Origin: UBA7672 sp963738625
GTDB lineage: Bacteria > Pseudomonadota > Alphaproteobacteria > Caulobacterales > Hyphomonadaceae
Assembly: GCA_963738625.1 (NCBI GenBank)
Contig: CAVTXH010000003.1
Location: 434,001 to 498,000, forward strand
DNA: 64,000 nt
Reading direction: 5' to 3'
How positions within the stretch are numbered: position 1 is the first letter of the stretch; every line of letters begins with the position of its first letter. The position numbers and the translations under genes are program-made. Below are positions 55,681-64,000 of this stretch, in pieces. The notes beneath the pieces are model-generated. The model was not told the origin of the DNA, did no database searches, and saw nothing but the letters and a program-made list of their open reading frames with translations.

Positions 55681-56958
55681 TCAGTCCCGCCCGCCCGCCG
55701 CCTCGATCAGCTTCATCGCCGGCTCGCTGACGATCATCCGGAAATGGAAGCGGCGGCCCCACGACAGCGGCGTCACGCCACGATACTCGCGCAGCGTGTC
55801 CTCCATATAGCCCGGATGCATCTTCTTGCGCAGCGACGCCCGCGCATTGGGATCGGCGCCGTTTTCCAGCAGCAGCTCGGTGAATGGCGCGACCTTCGGG
55901 CCACCATAGTGATTCATCCAGAAATTCGGCTGCGACACCACCGTCGAAAACAAGGGCGTGTGGCCGCCGAAGCCGTCGGCGTCGATAGCGGCGCAGGCAT
56001 TGACGTCCGCCCCCTTGCCGATCAGCCATTCGGCGATCTCCAGCTCGTCATAGTCGCAGCACATGTGCAGCAGCGTGGCGCCTTTCAGCGGCGCGCCATG
56101 CGTCGCCAGCACCTCGTCGTGACAGCCTAGTTCCGGCGGATAGATCTCCTCCCAGCCAAACTGCCGCGACAGCAGCTCCGGGTCGGCTGCGAGATGCTTT
56201 TCCAGAAGATCGATCCGCCCGCGATGCAGCGCCATCGCCGGTGTATCAGGGAGTTGAAGCCCGTGCTTCTCGTAGAGCTCGAGGATGGCATGCTTGGCGG
56301 CAGGCTTCCGCGAATCCGTCTCCAGCACCACATCCACAGGCGCGAGCCGCTGTCCTTGCGCGTTGACGACCCGGGCGCCGATCTCCAGCGCGAACGCCGT
56401 GCCGCTGTCGCTCAGCGTATAGGCCGCTCCGCCGAGCCCTCCGTCCTCCGGTAAGGGCGCGCCGAGCATGGAGCGCAGCAGCCTCGCCGTTCCGATCTTG
56501 CCCTGCAGGATGGCGCGGTCGATCGCCCGCTCGTGGTCTTTCGCTCCCAGCGCGTGCAACATCTCGATAATGCGGTCGCGGCCGACATTCGCCGCATAGG
56601 TCATCGGCGGTCCCCAATTGCTGATCGCGCCCGGCGACCGAACCAGCGCCTCTTCGTGGATCAGGCCGGGGTTCTGCGTCACGAGTTCGCGCACGGCGGC
56701 GAGATCGTCCTTCCAGATCGCATCGACGATCCGGCAACTCTGCACCAGGCGCGGCCAGCCGGTCGCTCCATGGGCGCGCGCCAGCACCAGCTGCGCGTCG
56801 GCGAGCTTCGCGGCGGCTGGATCGATGTTGCGCGGATGAAATTCCGCAACCTCCGCCAGAGCGGCGGGCTCGCCCCTGCGCAGGTCGCGCAACAGCTCCT
56901 TCGCCTGGCGTTTCAGCTGATCGAGATCGGGACGGACGGGTAGCGAGCGTTCGGGCAT
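55681..56958 (-). CDS. Ankyrin-repeat protein
   Basis: A 425-residue protein. The N-terminus (RPDLDQLKRQAKELLRDLRR) is a short helical domain often seen before ankyrin repeats in bacteria. Repeats include DAIWKDDLAAVRELVTQNPG, NVGRDRIIEMLHALGAKDHE, GATLLHMCCDYDELEIAEWL and TELLLENGADPNARASLRKK. It is probably a protein-binding scaffold. AAGGAGG precedes the ATG (56958). Confidence 0.9.
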   Translation of the reverse strand: MPERSLPVRPDLDQLKRQAKELLRDLRRGEPAALAEVAEFHPRNIDPAAAKLADAQLVLARAHGATGWPRLVQSCRIVDAIWKDDLAAVRELVTQNPGLIHEEALVRSPGAISNWGPPMTYAANVGRDRIIEMLHALGAKDHERAIDRAILQGKIGTARLLRSMLGAPLPEDGGLGGAAYTLSDSGTAFALEIGARVVNAQGQRLAPVDVVLETDSRKPAAKHAILELYEKHGLQLPDTPAMALHRGRIDLLEKHLAADPELLSRQFGWEEIYPPELGCHDEVLATHGAPLKGATLLHMCCDYDELEIAEWLIGKGADVNACAAIDADGFGGHTPLFSTVVSQPNFWMNHYGGPKVAPFTELLLENGADPNARASLRKKMHPGYMEDTLREYRGVTPLSWGRRFHFRMIVSEPAMKLIEAAGGRD

Positions 56959-57120
56959 GGCGAGCCTCCTTTAGGCGCCCGGCGTCCGCTGAATTCGGGC
57001 AAAGGAGGTTCGTGAGAACCGTCGATTGTCGTCTCAAGGCTCAGGTGAACTCGGTTCTTCCCGCGGACAGGCGGCGTCCTGAACGCCGTGGCCGATCCTA
57101 CGCCGGCGCCCCGCCCGAAA

Positions 57121-58179
57121 CTAGTCTGCGATGTAATAGTCCGGCCGCACCGACATGTCGGCCGTCAGGTCGGAAAGCCGGCACCACCCGGTCGCCGCGC
57201 CGGACTCGTTGACGTCCACTTGCGCCATGTCGCCGTCTATCGCCATCAGCCGCACCGACCGCCCCTTGCCGAAGCGCGTGTTGGGCATTTCGGTCAGCAT
57301 CGCGCGGTCGGCGTAGAGCTTCGCGGACTTCTTCGCCACGAAACGCCGTCCCGACATTACCGCGTTCGAAAGACTGACCGGCAGGCCGTAGTCGACGCCC
57401 GGCCTGCCCCATTGGCCGAAGTCCGTCTGCGAGGGAAGGATCAGGCTGGTGTCGACCTGGATACCGCCGGCGACTTTCGTGTCCAGCCCGTTCTGGAAAA
57501 TCCGCCAGCGCCCGCTGTTGTAGAAGTTCGCAGCGCCCGCATGCCCCGGCGAGTTCACCAGCCAGGCCAGCTCGGCCCTGCCCGAATCCAGCGCCAGGCG
57601 GCACGTCGCGCCCGAGCCATAGACGCCGACGCGATAGCCCGCCGGCTTCACCAGCGCGCTCACGGCCGAAAAATAGGCGATGATGTTGTCGCGCTTGACC
57701 GTATCGTTCGGCGCCCAGTCGAAATCTACGCCGAAATAGATCGCGCTCGCCTTCGGCTGGCTGAATGTTGCCGCGCGCGCCAGCGCCGTCTCACCGTCGA
57801 TGCTTCCACGCGCCGCGTGGATGTTCTCGGGCACGTTGCTGTAATACTGGTAGACCGATCCGATCGCGAAGCCGGCGTCGAGGATCGCGTCCTTCTCCGC
57901 AATGGTGAGCTGCTTCTGCGGCGCTTCCGGCTGGGCCTGCAGCGCGTAGTAACGGAAGATCGCCCGCACCCCCAGCGCCTTCAGCTTCGAGAGGTAGGGG
58001 CGCGTGTCCGTCGCCGTGTCGATGATCAGGGGGAAGGGCGAAGCCAAAGGCTGCGCTTCGGGCAAGGGCTGCGCCTCCGGCGGCAGGGACGGCGCCTCGG
58101 TCGCGCATCCCGCCAGCGGCATGGCGACGCCCGCGCCGATCAGCGCGCGACGACTCCAACCCGGCGCTTCCACCCGCAT
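57121..58179 (-). CDS. DUF1906 (glycoside-hydrolase-like) Tat lipoprotein
   Basis: A 352-residue protein. The N-terminus APGWSRRALIGAGVAMPLAGC is a Tat signal (SRRALIG) plus lipobox. Residues 50-270 are the DUF1906 domain (LIIDTATDTRPYLSKLKAL, AIFRYYALQAQPEAP, DAGFAIGSVYQYYSN, AIYFGVDFDWAPN, YRVGVYGSGATCRLALDSG), which has a TIM-barrel glycoside-hydrolase-like fold. The last 70 residues look like a bacterial SH3-type wall-binding region (ADRAMLTEMPNTRFGKGRS, VDVNESGAATGWCRLSDLTA). A cell-wall role is inferred. Confidence 0.87.
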   Translation of the reverse strand: MRVEAPGWSRRALIGAGVAMPLAGCATEAPSLPPEAQPLPEAQPLASPFPLIIDTATDTRPYLSKLKALGVRAIFRYYALQAQPEAPQKQLTIAEKDAILDAGFAIGSVYQYYSNVPENIHAARGSIDGETALARAATFSQPKASAIYFGVDFDWAPNDTVKRDNIIAYFSAVSALVKPAGYRVGVYGSGATCRLALDSGRAELAWLVNSPGHAGAANFYNSGRWRIFQNGLDTKVAGGIQVDTSLILPSQTDFGQWGRPGVDYGLPVSLSNAVMSGRRFVAKKSAKLYADRAMLTEMPNTRFGKGRSVRLMAIDGDMAQVDVNESGAATGWCRLSDLTADMSVRPDYYIAD

Positions 58180-58339
58180 CGCCTTTTTCCCTCTTGTTCG
58201 CTTGTTGATGCTAGCGGGGCGCCGAAGCAGCGGCAACGCCGCGCGGGCGCGATGACTTTACCGACTAGACGCGAGTGACGCCGATCTGTCACCAACAGGA
58301 ACTAATCCTGAAGCAGGTTGGGTTCGCGGGGTTCGACAG

Positions 58340-59980
58340 ATGACCATTCATTTCACGCGCCGCGGCCTCATCGGCGCGGGCGCGCTTCTCCTAACTCTTC
58401 CCGGTTGCGCAACGATCTCGGCCGACGCGCCGCTGACCGGCTTCACGCATGGTGTCGCCAGCGGAGATCCCCGTCAGAACTCGGTGATGCTGTGGGCGCG
58501 TTATGTGCCGAAAGTCTCCGGCCCGGCCCGCCTGCGCGTCGAGGTGGCCCGCGACCCGGCCTTCGCGAGCATAGCTGCGACCGGCGAGGCGACTGCAACG
58601 CCGGATGCCGACTGGTGCGCGCGCGTCACCGCCAGCTCGCTTCCGTCCGGTCAATGGCTCTACTACCGCTTCACCGCGCCCGGCGGCGAGGTATCGGCCG
58701 TGGGCCGCACGCGTACGCTGCCCGAGGCTGGCGTCGAGCGTTTCCGCATCGCGGTCCTCGGCTGTTCCAACGGCACGTCGGGCTGGTTCAACGCCTATGC
58801 GCACGCCGCTGCGCGAGACGACATCGACCTCGCCGTCCATACAGGCGACTACATCTACGAAAGCCCTGTCACCCGGCCTGACGCAGCGCCGGGCCTGGCC
58901 CAGCAGCGCGGCCTTGCTCCTCCGGGCGAGGTTGTCCAGCTCGCGGACTATCGCCATCGCTATGCCAGCTATCGCGCCGATCCCGACCTTGCCGAGCTTC
59001 ACCGCCGCCTGCCGATGATCTCGGTATGGGACGATCACGAGACCGCCAACAATTCCTGGAAGGACGGCGCCGCCGCGCACGATCCCGCCACCGAAGGATT
59101 GTGGGAATCGCGCAAGGCAGCGGGGATGCGCGCCTATCACGAATGGCTGCCGATGGGCGATGCCTGGTGGGACAGCTATCGCATCGGCGATCTCGCCACG
59201 CTGTTCCGCCTCGAGACGCGCCTCGCCGGCCGGGACATGCAACTCGACGATCAGCTCGACGCCATCCTCGCCGCCGGCGATTCCAGCGTGAAATCGAATC
59301 TCGCCGCCTTCCGCGCCGGACCGCTGGCGGATTCCGCGCGCTCGATGATGGGCGCAGCGCAGGAACGCTGGCTGGCGGATGGGCTTGCCTCCTCCGTCTC
59401 TTCCGGCGCGCGCTGGCAGATCCTCGCCCAGCAGGTGATCATGGGCGAGACTATGTTCCCCGCCGCAGGCCCCGGCTGGTTTGCCCCAGACCACGTGATG
59501 ACGCCGGAAGAACAGGCTCTCATATCCACGCGCTCGGTCATGACCGAGCTTGGCGTGCCGTTCTCGATGGACAAATGGGACGGCTACCCCGCCGCCCGAC
59601 GCCGCCTCTATGACGCAGCGCGCGCGGCAAAAGCCAACCTCGTCACGCTTACCGGCGACAGCCACAACGCCTGGGCGTTCGACCTCGGCGATGCGTCCGG
59701 CGCCGTCGGCGTCGAATTCGCGGGCCAGTCCGTTTCATCGTTCGGCTATGAGCGCCGCTTCAACGGCGATCCCCTGAAGATCGCGGCGGATTTTTCCGCC
59801 GCCAATCCCGGTCTGAAATGGATGGACGCAAGCCAGCGCGGCTATTTCGTTCTCGATATCCAACGCGACCGGATCGAGACGGAATACGTCTTTGTTCCAG
59901 CCGCGGGAGGCCGCTCGGCGATTGCTTCGGGCCGCCGCACGATCGCGGTCGAACACGGCGCGCGCCGTCTCAGTCTCTGA
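58340..59980 (+). CDS. phoD: Alkaline phosphatase D (PhoD-like phosphodiesterase), Tat-exported
   Basis: A 546-residue enzyme. The signal FTRRGLIGAGALLLTLPGC is a Tat motif with lipobox (LPGC). The N-terminal PhoD domain (FTHGVASGDPRQNSVMLWAR, YYRFTAPGGEVSAVGRTRT) precedes the catalytic calcineurin-like region: IAVLGCSNG, LAVHTGDYIYES, MISVWDDHETANNSW, LVTLTGDSHNAWAF. Fe/Ca-dependent phosphodiesterase with phosphate-scavenging role in known members. No PhoB box is evident in the short upstream gap. Confidence 0.95.
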   Translation: MTIHFTRRGLIGAGALLLTLPGCATISADAPLTGFTHGVASGDPRQNSVMLWARYVPKVSGPARLRVEVARDPAFASIAATGEATATPDADWCARVTASSLPSGQWLYYRFTAPGGEVSAVGRTRTLPEAGVERFRIAVLGCSNGTSGWFNAYAHAAARDDIDLAVHTGDYIYESPVTRPDAAPGLAQQRGLAPPGEVVQLADYRHRYASYRADPDLAELHRRLPMISVWDDHETANNSWKDGAAAHDPATEGLWESRKAAGMRAYHEWLPMGDAWWDSYRIGDLATLFRLETRLAGRDMQLDDQLDAILAAGDSSVKSNLAAFRAGPLADSARSMMGAAQERWLADGLASSVSSGARWQILAQQVIMGETMFPAAGPGWFAPDHVMTPEEQALISTRSVMTELGVPFSMDKWDGYPAARRRLYDAARAAKANLVTLTGDSHNAWAFDLGDASGAVGVEFAGQSVSSFGYERRFNGDPLKIAADFSAANPGLKWMDASQRGYFVLDIQRDRIETEYVFVPAAGGRSAIASGRRTIAVEHGARRLSL

Positions 59981-59983
59981 AGC

Positions 59984-61090
59984 TCACGCCAGCGGCTCAT
60001 CAAAGCGGATCAGCCAGAATTCCGTCTCCGCGCCTTCGACGCCGAAATCGTTGTCGGACGCTAGCAGCAGCTCGCGGGAGGACAGCATCGCCATGCCTTC
60101 GATGTCCGCGCCGATCTCAGTGAAGTGATCGCTCGAGGCGAGAAGCTGCTTCGAAGATGGTTGCGCTAGCGAGACCGAATAGATTTTCGCCGAATGCGCG
60201 ATCCGCTCCAGCACGATCAACCGGTCATCGCCCGCCCAGACGAATTCGCAGATCTTGAGATCGGACACGCCGACGCCGCGGCGCGCGGCGTCGCGCCTGA
60301 ACGTCGATGGTTCGTCGAACGGATAGAGATACTCAGCGGCAAGCGCGCCGGTTCGCGCATCCAGCTTCCAGACCGGAACCGAGCGCTCGTCCTCTCCCGC
60401 CAGCGCGCTCTGGAAGCCTACATAGAGCCATGCGCCGTCGGCGGACGCGCACAGCGCCTCGAAGCCCCGATTGGCCCGTCTCCGCCCCGCGCGGGCGGGC
60501 AAGGCGCCGCGCACCACGATATCCGGATGCGCCAGCGCCCGTTCCATTCCCGCAGGAACCCATCGCTCCGAAACGACGCCGTCTGCATCCACTTTCAGGA
60601 GAGAGGGGCCATACTCTTCCGCCAGGAAGAACCCGCCATCCGGCATCGCCGCGATGGCCTCCGTGTCGGCGCCCAGGGCATCGGGCGCCAGCGGCCCGCC
60701 CTGCAGGTCGAACAGCGGCTCCGCCTCATCTTCAGGCATTGACCGCCCGCTCAGCCGCCGGCCCGAGCGCGTTCGCAGCGGCGTCCGCGCGACGAGCTTC
60801 ACCTCGCCGGCCTCCACCAACAACTCCGCGATCTCGGCGCCGTCGTCCGGCCGGGGCAGGATCTTGGCCCCAGGCACGCCGCGCAGGATTTCAAGATGGT
60901 CGAGCCCGTAGCGGCCGACGGCCTCTGACACGAAGATGTTCGGCCCACGATCCGTCGCCGCGAACAGCCGGTCGTTCCGGAAGGACAGTCCCGACCCAAG
61001 CCCGAGCGTCAGTCTCAGCGTTGCCTTTGGCAGGCTGATCTCTTCAAGGGAAATATCACGCCATGCCAGCCGCTGGACGCGCGCGGGCAC
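59984..61090 (-). CDS. Esterase-like phytase-family protein
   Basis: A 368-residue beta-propeller protein: LRLTLGLGSGLSFRNDRLFA, ATDRGPNIFVS, ADTEAIAAMPDGGFFLAEEY with GPSLLKVDADG, and RGFEALCASADGAWLYVGFQ, ERIAHSAKIYS, IEGMAMLSSRELLLASDNDF. These blocks match the esterase-like phytase family (PF13449 type). It starts at GTG, only 2 bases after the stop of the upstream coiled-coil gene, so the two are co-translated. No signal peptide is visible, unusual for a phytase-like protein. The stop faces phoD with a 3-base gap, joining two phosphorus-related genes. Confidence 0.85.
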   Translation of the reverse strand: MPARVQRLAWRDISLEEISLPKATLRLTLGLGSGLSFRNDRLFAATDRGPNIFVSEAVGRYGLDHLEILRGVPGAKILPRPDDGAEIAELLVEAGEVKLVARTPLRTRSGRRLSGRSMPEDEAEPLFDLQGGPLAPDALGADTEAIAAMPDGGFFLAEEYGPSLLKVDADGVVSERWVPAGMERALAHPDIVVRGALPARAGRRRANRGFEALCASADGAWLYVGFQSALAGEDERSVPVWKLDARTGALAAEYLYPFDEPSTFRRDAARRGVGVSDLKICEFVWAGDDRLIVLERIAHSAKIYSVSLAQPSSKQLLASSDHFTEIGADIEGMAMLSSRELLLASDNDFGVEGAETEFWLIRFDEPLA

Positions 61091-61092
61091 GG

Positions 61093-62646
61093 CTAGAACT
61101 TCCCGCCGGTCTTGAAACCGCCGCCGCCGAAACCGCCGCCGGATTTGAACCCGCCGCCGCCGAAGCCACCACCGCCGCCACCGCGGCTACCGCCGCCCCA
61201 GCCGCCGCCCCAGTGGCCGCGTCCGCCGCCGCGGATAGCCTCGCGAATAACCTCGTTGACGATGGCGCCGACCACGCCGCCAACAACGCCGTCGGGCAAA
61301 CCAATCCTCTCCCGCCGGCGCCTGCCGCCGAAATAGCTATCATCCTGCATTGGCGCCTGGCGAACCGTCGCAGTGATGGCGCGCCACAGCCGCTCGCCAT
61401 CCGGCGCGGGACCCTGACCATACGCCTGAACCGCAGCCTCGAACGCGCCGCGCAACAGCAGCACATAGGGACTGTCCAGCCCCGCCTGCTTGAAGCGCCC
61501 GCGCACGTGCTCCAACGTGTCGGCCCCGGCGCGGCGGCGCGCGGGCAGCGCCTCCACATTGCGCCAGTTCACTTCCATTTGCAGCTCCTCGGTGCGCAGC
61601 TTGATCAGCGCATCGACGATGCGGTCGTCATCCTTTGTCGATGTCTCGGCCGCCAGCACGCGGAGATCGGGAAAACTAGCCTTGGACAGCGCCGCCTCGA
61701 TCACGCTGCGCGCCTGTTCGGAGGGCCCCGCATCGCCACTCGCCGCCTTCTCCTGCGATTTGCGCAGTGCGGAATGCCGCGCTTCGGCGGATGTCAGCTC
61801 AACGTCCAGCGCTTTCAGCTTCGCTTTCGCCTGGTCCAGCGCCGCCGCGAGCTTGCCGGCGCCGGCCTCGTCCAGCTTGGCCGCCTCGAAGCGCCCGATC
61901 GCGGCTTCGGATTCTGCTTCCTCCAGCTTCATGCTGGCGAGGTGTTCGGCGATGCGATCCGGCAGTTCGGTAAGGCGCGCATAGTTGAGATACGCCTCGT
62001 CATAGCGGCACAGCTTCGCCACCCAGTTGTCGAGCATGCGCGTCAGCCCGCCGCCGCGATACTCCGTCGTGCGGAATTTGCGTTTCCAGAGATAGGAGAA
62101 CAGCGGATCGGTTTCGTAGGGCCTGCTCTTGGCCTCGCGGTCCGTCTTCGCCAGCTCGAGCTTCTGCGCTGAACGCGTGGTGATTGATTTTGCATTCTCC
62201 AGAGATGCATGAAGCCGCTGGTAGGCGGGATCCGTCTCGAGTTGCTTTTCGACCTTGGCGGTCAGCTCTTCATAGGCGGCCAGCGCCGCATCGGCTTCTA
62301 CCTCGCCTGCGCGGCGCCTTGCTTCGACGTCGGCCAGCGCGGCGGCTGCCTTTTCGACGTCGCCGTCGATGGTTGCGAGAAAGCTGTCATGGTCCGCCAG
62401 CAGGCGCGCGGCCTCCTTCTCGGCAGCATCGAGCGCCGCATCGGCGCCGGCCTTGATCACGTCGATCCGCATGGCGGCGAGCGCGCGATAGCCTTCGGCT
62501 TTCAGTCGCGCGAGATCGGCGCGCCGCCGCGAATGGCTGTCGGCGCCGCGCGCCGCGGCGTCGAACTCGCCGCGCGCCGAGGCGGCCAGCTCGTCCAGCC
62601 TATGCAGCGCATCGCGCCCGGAAATGAGATCGGAAGCGCTTACCAT
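61093..62646 (-). CDS. Coiled-coil protein with Gly/Phe-rich C-terminal tail
   Basis: A 517-residue protein. Residues 30-300 are largely helical coiled coil (AEKEAARLLADHDSFLATI, AALADVEARRRAGEVEADAA, KLDEAGAGKLAAALDQAKAK). A conserved-looking middle (SYLWKRKFRTTEYRGGG, LTRMLDNWVAKLCRYDEAYL) follows. The tail is Gly-rich: GVVGGVVGAIVNEVIREAIR, then repeated GGFGGGGFKSGGG. The layout is seen next to DUF6384 genes in other proteobacteria. The tail resembles those of TPM/YgcG-type proteins, but the family is not one I recognise. Confidence 0.75.
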   Translation of the reverse strand: MVSASDLISGRDALHRLDELAASARGEFDAAARGADSHSRRRADLARLKAEGYRALAAMRIDVIKAGADAALDAAEKEAARLLADHDSFLATIDGDVEKAAAALADVEARRRAGEVEADAALAAYEELTAKVEKQLETDPAYQRLHASLENAKSITTRSAQKLELAKTDREAKSRPYETDPLFSYLWKRKFRTTEYRGGGLTRMLDNWVAKLCRYDEAYLNYARLTELPDRIAEHLASMKLEEAESEAAIGRFEAAKLDEAGAGKLAAALDQAKAKLKALDVELTSAEARHSALRKSQEKAASGDAGPSEQARSVIEAALSKASFPDLRVLAAETSTKDDDRIVDALIKLRTEELQMEVNWRNVEALPARRRAGADTLEHVRGRFKQAGLDSPYVLLLRGAFEAAVQAYGQGPAPDGERLWRAITATVRQAPMQDDSYFGGRRRRERIGLPDGVVGGVVGAIVNEVIREAIRGGGRGHWGGGWGGGSRGGGGGGFGGGGFKSGGGFGGGGFKTGGKF

Positions 62647-63602
62647 TGCGTGATCGCCCCGCCCGGCGTGGGCACATCATACTTCGGTTCAAGCTCGCCG
62701 CGCGTCTTGTGGCCGAGCACGTCGTTGGAGATGAGGCCGGTGCCCATCTTCTCGGCCTTAACCTTGTCGAATGTCGCTTCCGTCACGCGCTGCGCCCATT
62801 TGTCGACGCGCTCGACCTTCTGCGTCTCCTCGTTGCGGACGGGAACTTTCACCAGCCCGCCGCCCGGCGGCACCGCCTCGACGACGAGATAATAGTTCCG
62901 CCCGGCGGGGTTGTCGTCCGGCGTGCGATAGAAGCCGGTGTCCTCGTCCGGCCGCGAGACGATGCGCACGTCGTATTCGGAAGCCAGCTGGCCGTTGATG
63001 TCCCTCAGCGAGGCGAGCTGCGCCCGCGCCCGGCCCTGGTCCTTCGCATTGACCGCTGAAAGCCCGGCGCGCTCCAGCTGCTGGATCTGCGCATCGACCG
63101 CCAGGTCCACAGCCAGCGCCTGGCCTTCAGTCGAAAGCCTGGCGATCTCCGCCGGCATGCCGCGCCATTCATTGGCCTGCGGGATCGCCCAGAAGACCTG
63201 CCAGCCCACGACCAGCGCGACGATGGCGCCGGTGAACGTCATCGCCGCCGGCGCCCAGCGGTTGCGGCTGACATAGAGCTTCGCCAGCTTCACCGAGAAC
63301 GTGTTCTCGGGCGGCTTGTAGACGAAGCGCTGTTCGGCCAGCGCCTTGACCCCGTCCTTCAGGATCTTCTCGGGCACGTCGATGCCCTGTGCGCCGTAGA
63401 TTTCCTTCAGCCTGACAATGAGCTGCTGCTCGCGAGCGTCCGCATCGAGCTCCAGGTCGACGATGCGCGTGCGATGGCGCAGCGTGTCGACCACGTCCAT
63501 CGCCAGCAGCACATCGTCGAGTTTGCGGGGTTCGGCGATGGTGGTTGGCCTTGCCGGAGCAGGAACCTCGGCAGACTTCGCAGGAGCAGATGTATCGGTC
63601 AT
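62640..63602 (-). CDS. DUF6384 family membrane protein
   Basis: A 320-residue protein. The N-terminal cytoplasmic segment LDDVLLAMDVVDTLRHRTRI, DADAREQQLIVRLKEIYGAQ, GIDVPEKILKDGVKALAEQR matches the DUF6384 pattern; one membrane helix follows (AAMTFTGAIVALVVGWQVFW), and the rest is a periplasmic or cytosolic region ending in GELEPKYDVPTPGGAITQW. It overlaps the downstream coiled-coil gene start by 7 bases, so the operon is translationally coupled. Confidence 0.85.
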   Translation of the reverse strand: MTDTSAPAKSAEVPAPARPTTIAEPRKLDDVLLAMDVVDTLRHRTRIVDLELDADAREQQLIVRLKEIYGAQGIDVPEKILKDGVKALAEQRFVYKPPENTFSVKLAKLYVSRNRWAPAAMTFTGAIVALVVGWQVFWAIPQANEWRGMPAEIARLSTEGQALAVDLAVDAQIQQLERAGLSAVNAKDQGRARAQLASLRDINGQLASEYDVRIVSRPDEDTGFYRTPDDNPAGRNYYLVVEAVPPGGGLVKVPVRNEETQKVERVDKWAQRVTEATFDKVKAEKMGTGLISNDVLGHKTRGELEPKYDVPTPGGAITQW

Positions 63603-63651
63603 TGCGCGCCTCGGGTGCGGAGCGCGTTATCACGCGGTCGCGTAAGGGGCG

Positions 63652-63811
63652 CCACCCCCCACCTGTCCTCCCCCCTTTGGGCGGGAGGGACCGCGTGGTG
63701 GGAGTTGGACAATGAACAACCAGTCTCAATGAAGCGGCGGATCTCGATATGATGAAGGCTAAAGCCACAGGGCTCCTCCCGCCCAAAGGGGGGAGGACAG
63801 GTGGGGGGTGG
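63652..63811. repeat. Perfect 37-base inverted repeat
   Basis: Bases 63652-63688 and 63775-63811 are perfect inverted repeats (core CCTGTCCTCCCCCCTTTGGG) around an 86-base spacer. The element separates the DUF6384 gene from the partial upstream gene. It resembles other GC-rich intergenic elements in the window by layout, but its sequence is different. Confidence 0.9.
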
Positions 63812-63852
63812 TTCGCCTTGTCGGGCCAGAAGAGGTTGCAACTCGTCTCTGC

Positions 63853-64000
63853 CTACGACGTCTTGATCGTGAGAGCCGCCGCCGCGCCCTGTTCGATGAG
63901 GTGAGCCATGCGCTTCTTGCCGTCCTCAACCGCTTCGCGGATCTCGATCGAGTTCTGCGTCGCCAGCTTGCGCATCTCGGCGATGATGCCGATCGAGCGT
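63853..64000 (-). CDS. Unidentified protein, C-terminal end
   Basis: The last 48 residues of a gene entering from the right edge, ending at TAG 63853-63855: RSIGIIAEMRKLATQNSIEI, REAVEDGKKRMAHLIEQGAA, AALTIKTS. Helical and charged, consistent with the end of a coiled-coil protein. The fragment is too short to name. Gene order suggests it belongs with the DUF6384 operon. Confidence 0.6.
   Translation of the reverse strand, partial: RSIGIIAEMRKLATQNSIEIREAVEDGKKRMAHLIEQGAAAALTIKTS

Overview
The window is GC-rich bacterial chromosome that looks alphaproteobacterial, probably near Caulobacterales/Hyphomonadaceae. The evidence is a 16S-Ile-Ala-23S-5S-fMet rRNA operon with alphaproteobacterial 16S features, a general-stress (EcfG-type) promoter of the form GGAAC-N16-CGTT, a glycine decarboxylase split into GcvPA and GcvPB, several TonB-dependent receptors, and families common in that class (PAS_5-like, PilZ, DUF2946, DUF6384). 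There is no prophage, CRISPR array or intact transposon. The only clear mobile DNA is a decayed 3' part of a group II intron.

Layout. 1-4311 is the glycine cleavage operon (gcvT end, gcvH, a PaiB-like FMN protein, gcvPA, gcvPB), closed by a palindromic repeat that occurs again at 51117-51220. 4427-7741 holds a YdeI-like protein, a membrane protein/XRE pair with two ACCTATAGGT operators, and feoAB behind a Fur-like box. 7869-12357 has a PQQ sugar dehydrogenase and a DevBCA-like ABC export operon. 12572-16915 is a metal-related locus (DUF2946, TonB receptor, PepSY membrane protein, receiver domain) in which the receptor and the PepSY gene carry several single-base frame breaks. 17102-21174 has a SEC-C protein, a pirin and btuB under a cobalamin riboswitch. 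21253-27402 is the rRNA operon on the minus strand with two candidate promoters and a duplicated tRNA-fMet tail/terminator.

27509-40322 is mixed: CBS protein, CocE/NonD hydrolase (signal peptide in a different frame), sterol-desaturase-like hydroxylase, a TIR-TM-Sel1 protein, PAS and PilZ proteins, a Crp/Fnr regulator with a long N-terminal extension, a macrolide-phosphotransferase-like kinase, enoyl-CoA hydratase and a GYF_2-like protein. 40384-48830 has a VIT1/CCC1 transporter, a DEAD-box helicase with a long basic tail, a topoisomerase-type zinc finger, hydrolases, the group II intron remnant and a PadR-controlled membrane protein. 49262-64000 has a luciferase-like oxidoreductase, gamma carbonic anhydrase, PhoH, an EcfG-type promoter driving a glycine-zipper lipoprotein, a cyclophilin lipoprotein, DUF1993, an ankyrin protein, a DUF1906 Tat lipoprotein, PhoD, and a minus-strand operon of DUF6384, a coiled-coil/Gly-rich protein and a phytase-like esterase.

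Caution: at least eight loci look like single-base indels (near 14095, 15206, 15237, 15421, 15875, 30690, 34683 and 46107). Most are +1 in short homopolymers. This could be real decay or residual sequencing error, so the pseudogene calls depend on base accuracy. Strong candidates for follow-up are the TIR-TM-Sel1 protein, the btuB riboswitch with its ribosome-site hairpin, the phoH leader/terminator, and the XRE operator pair.
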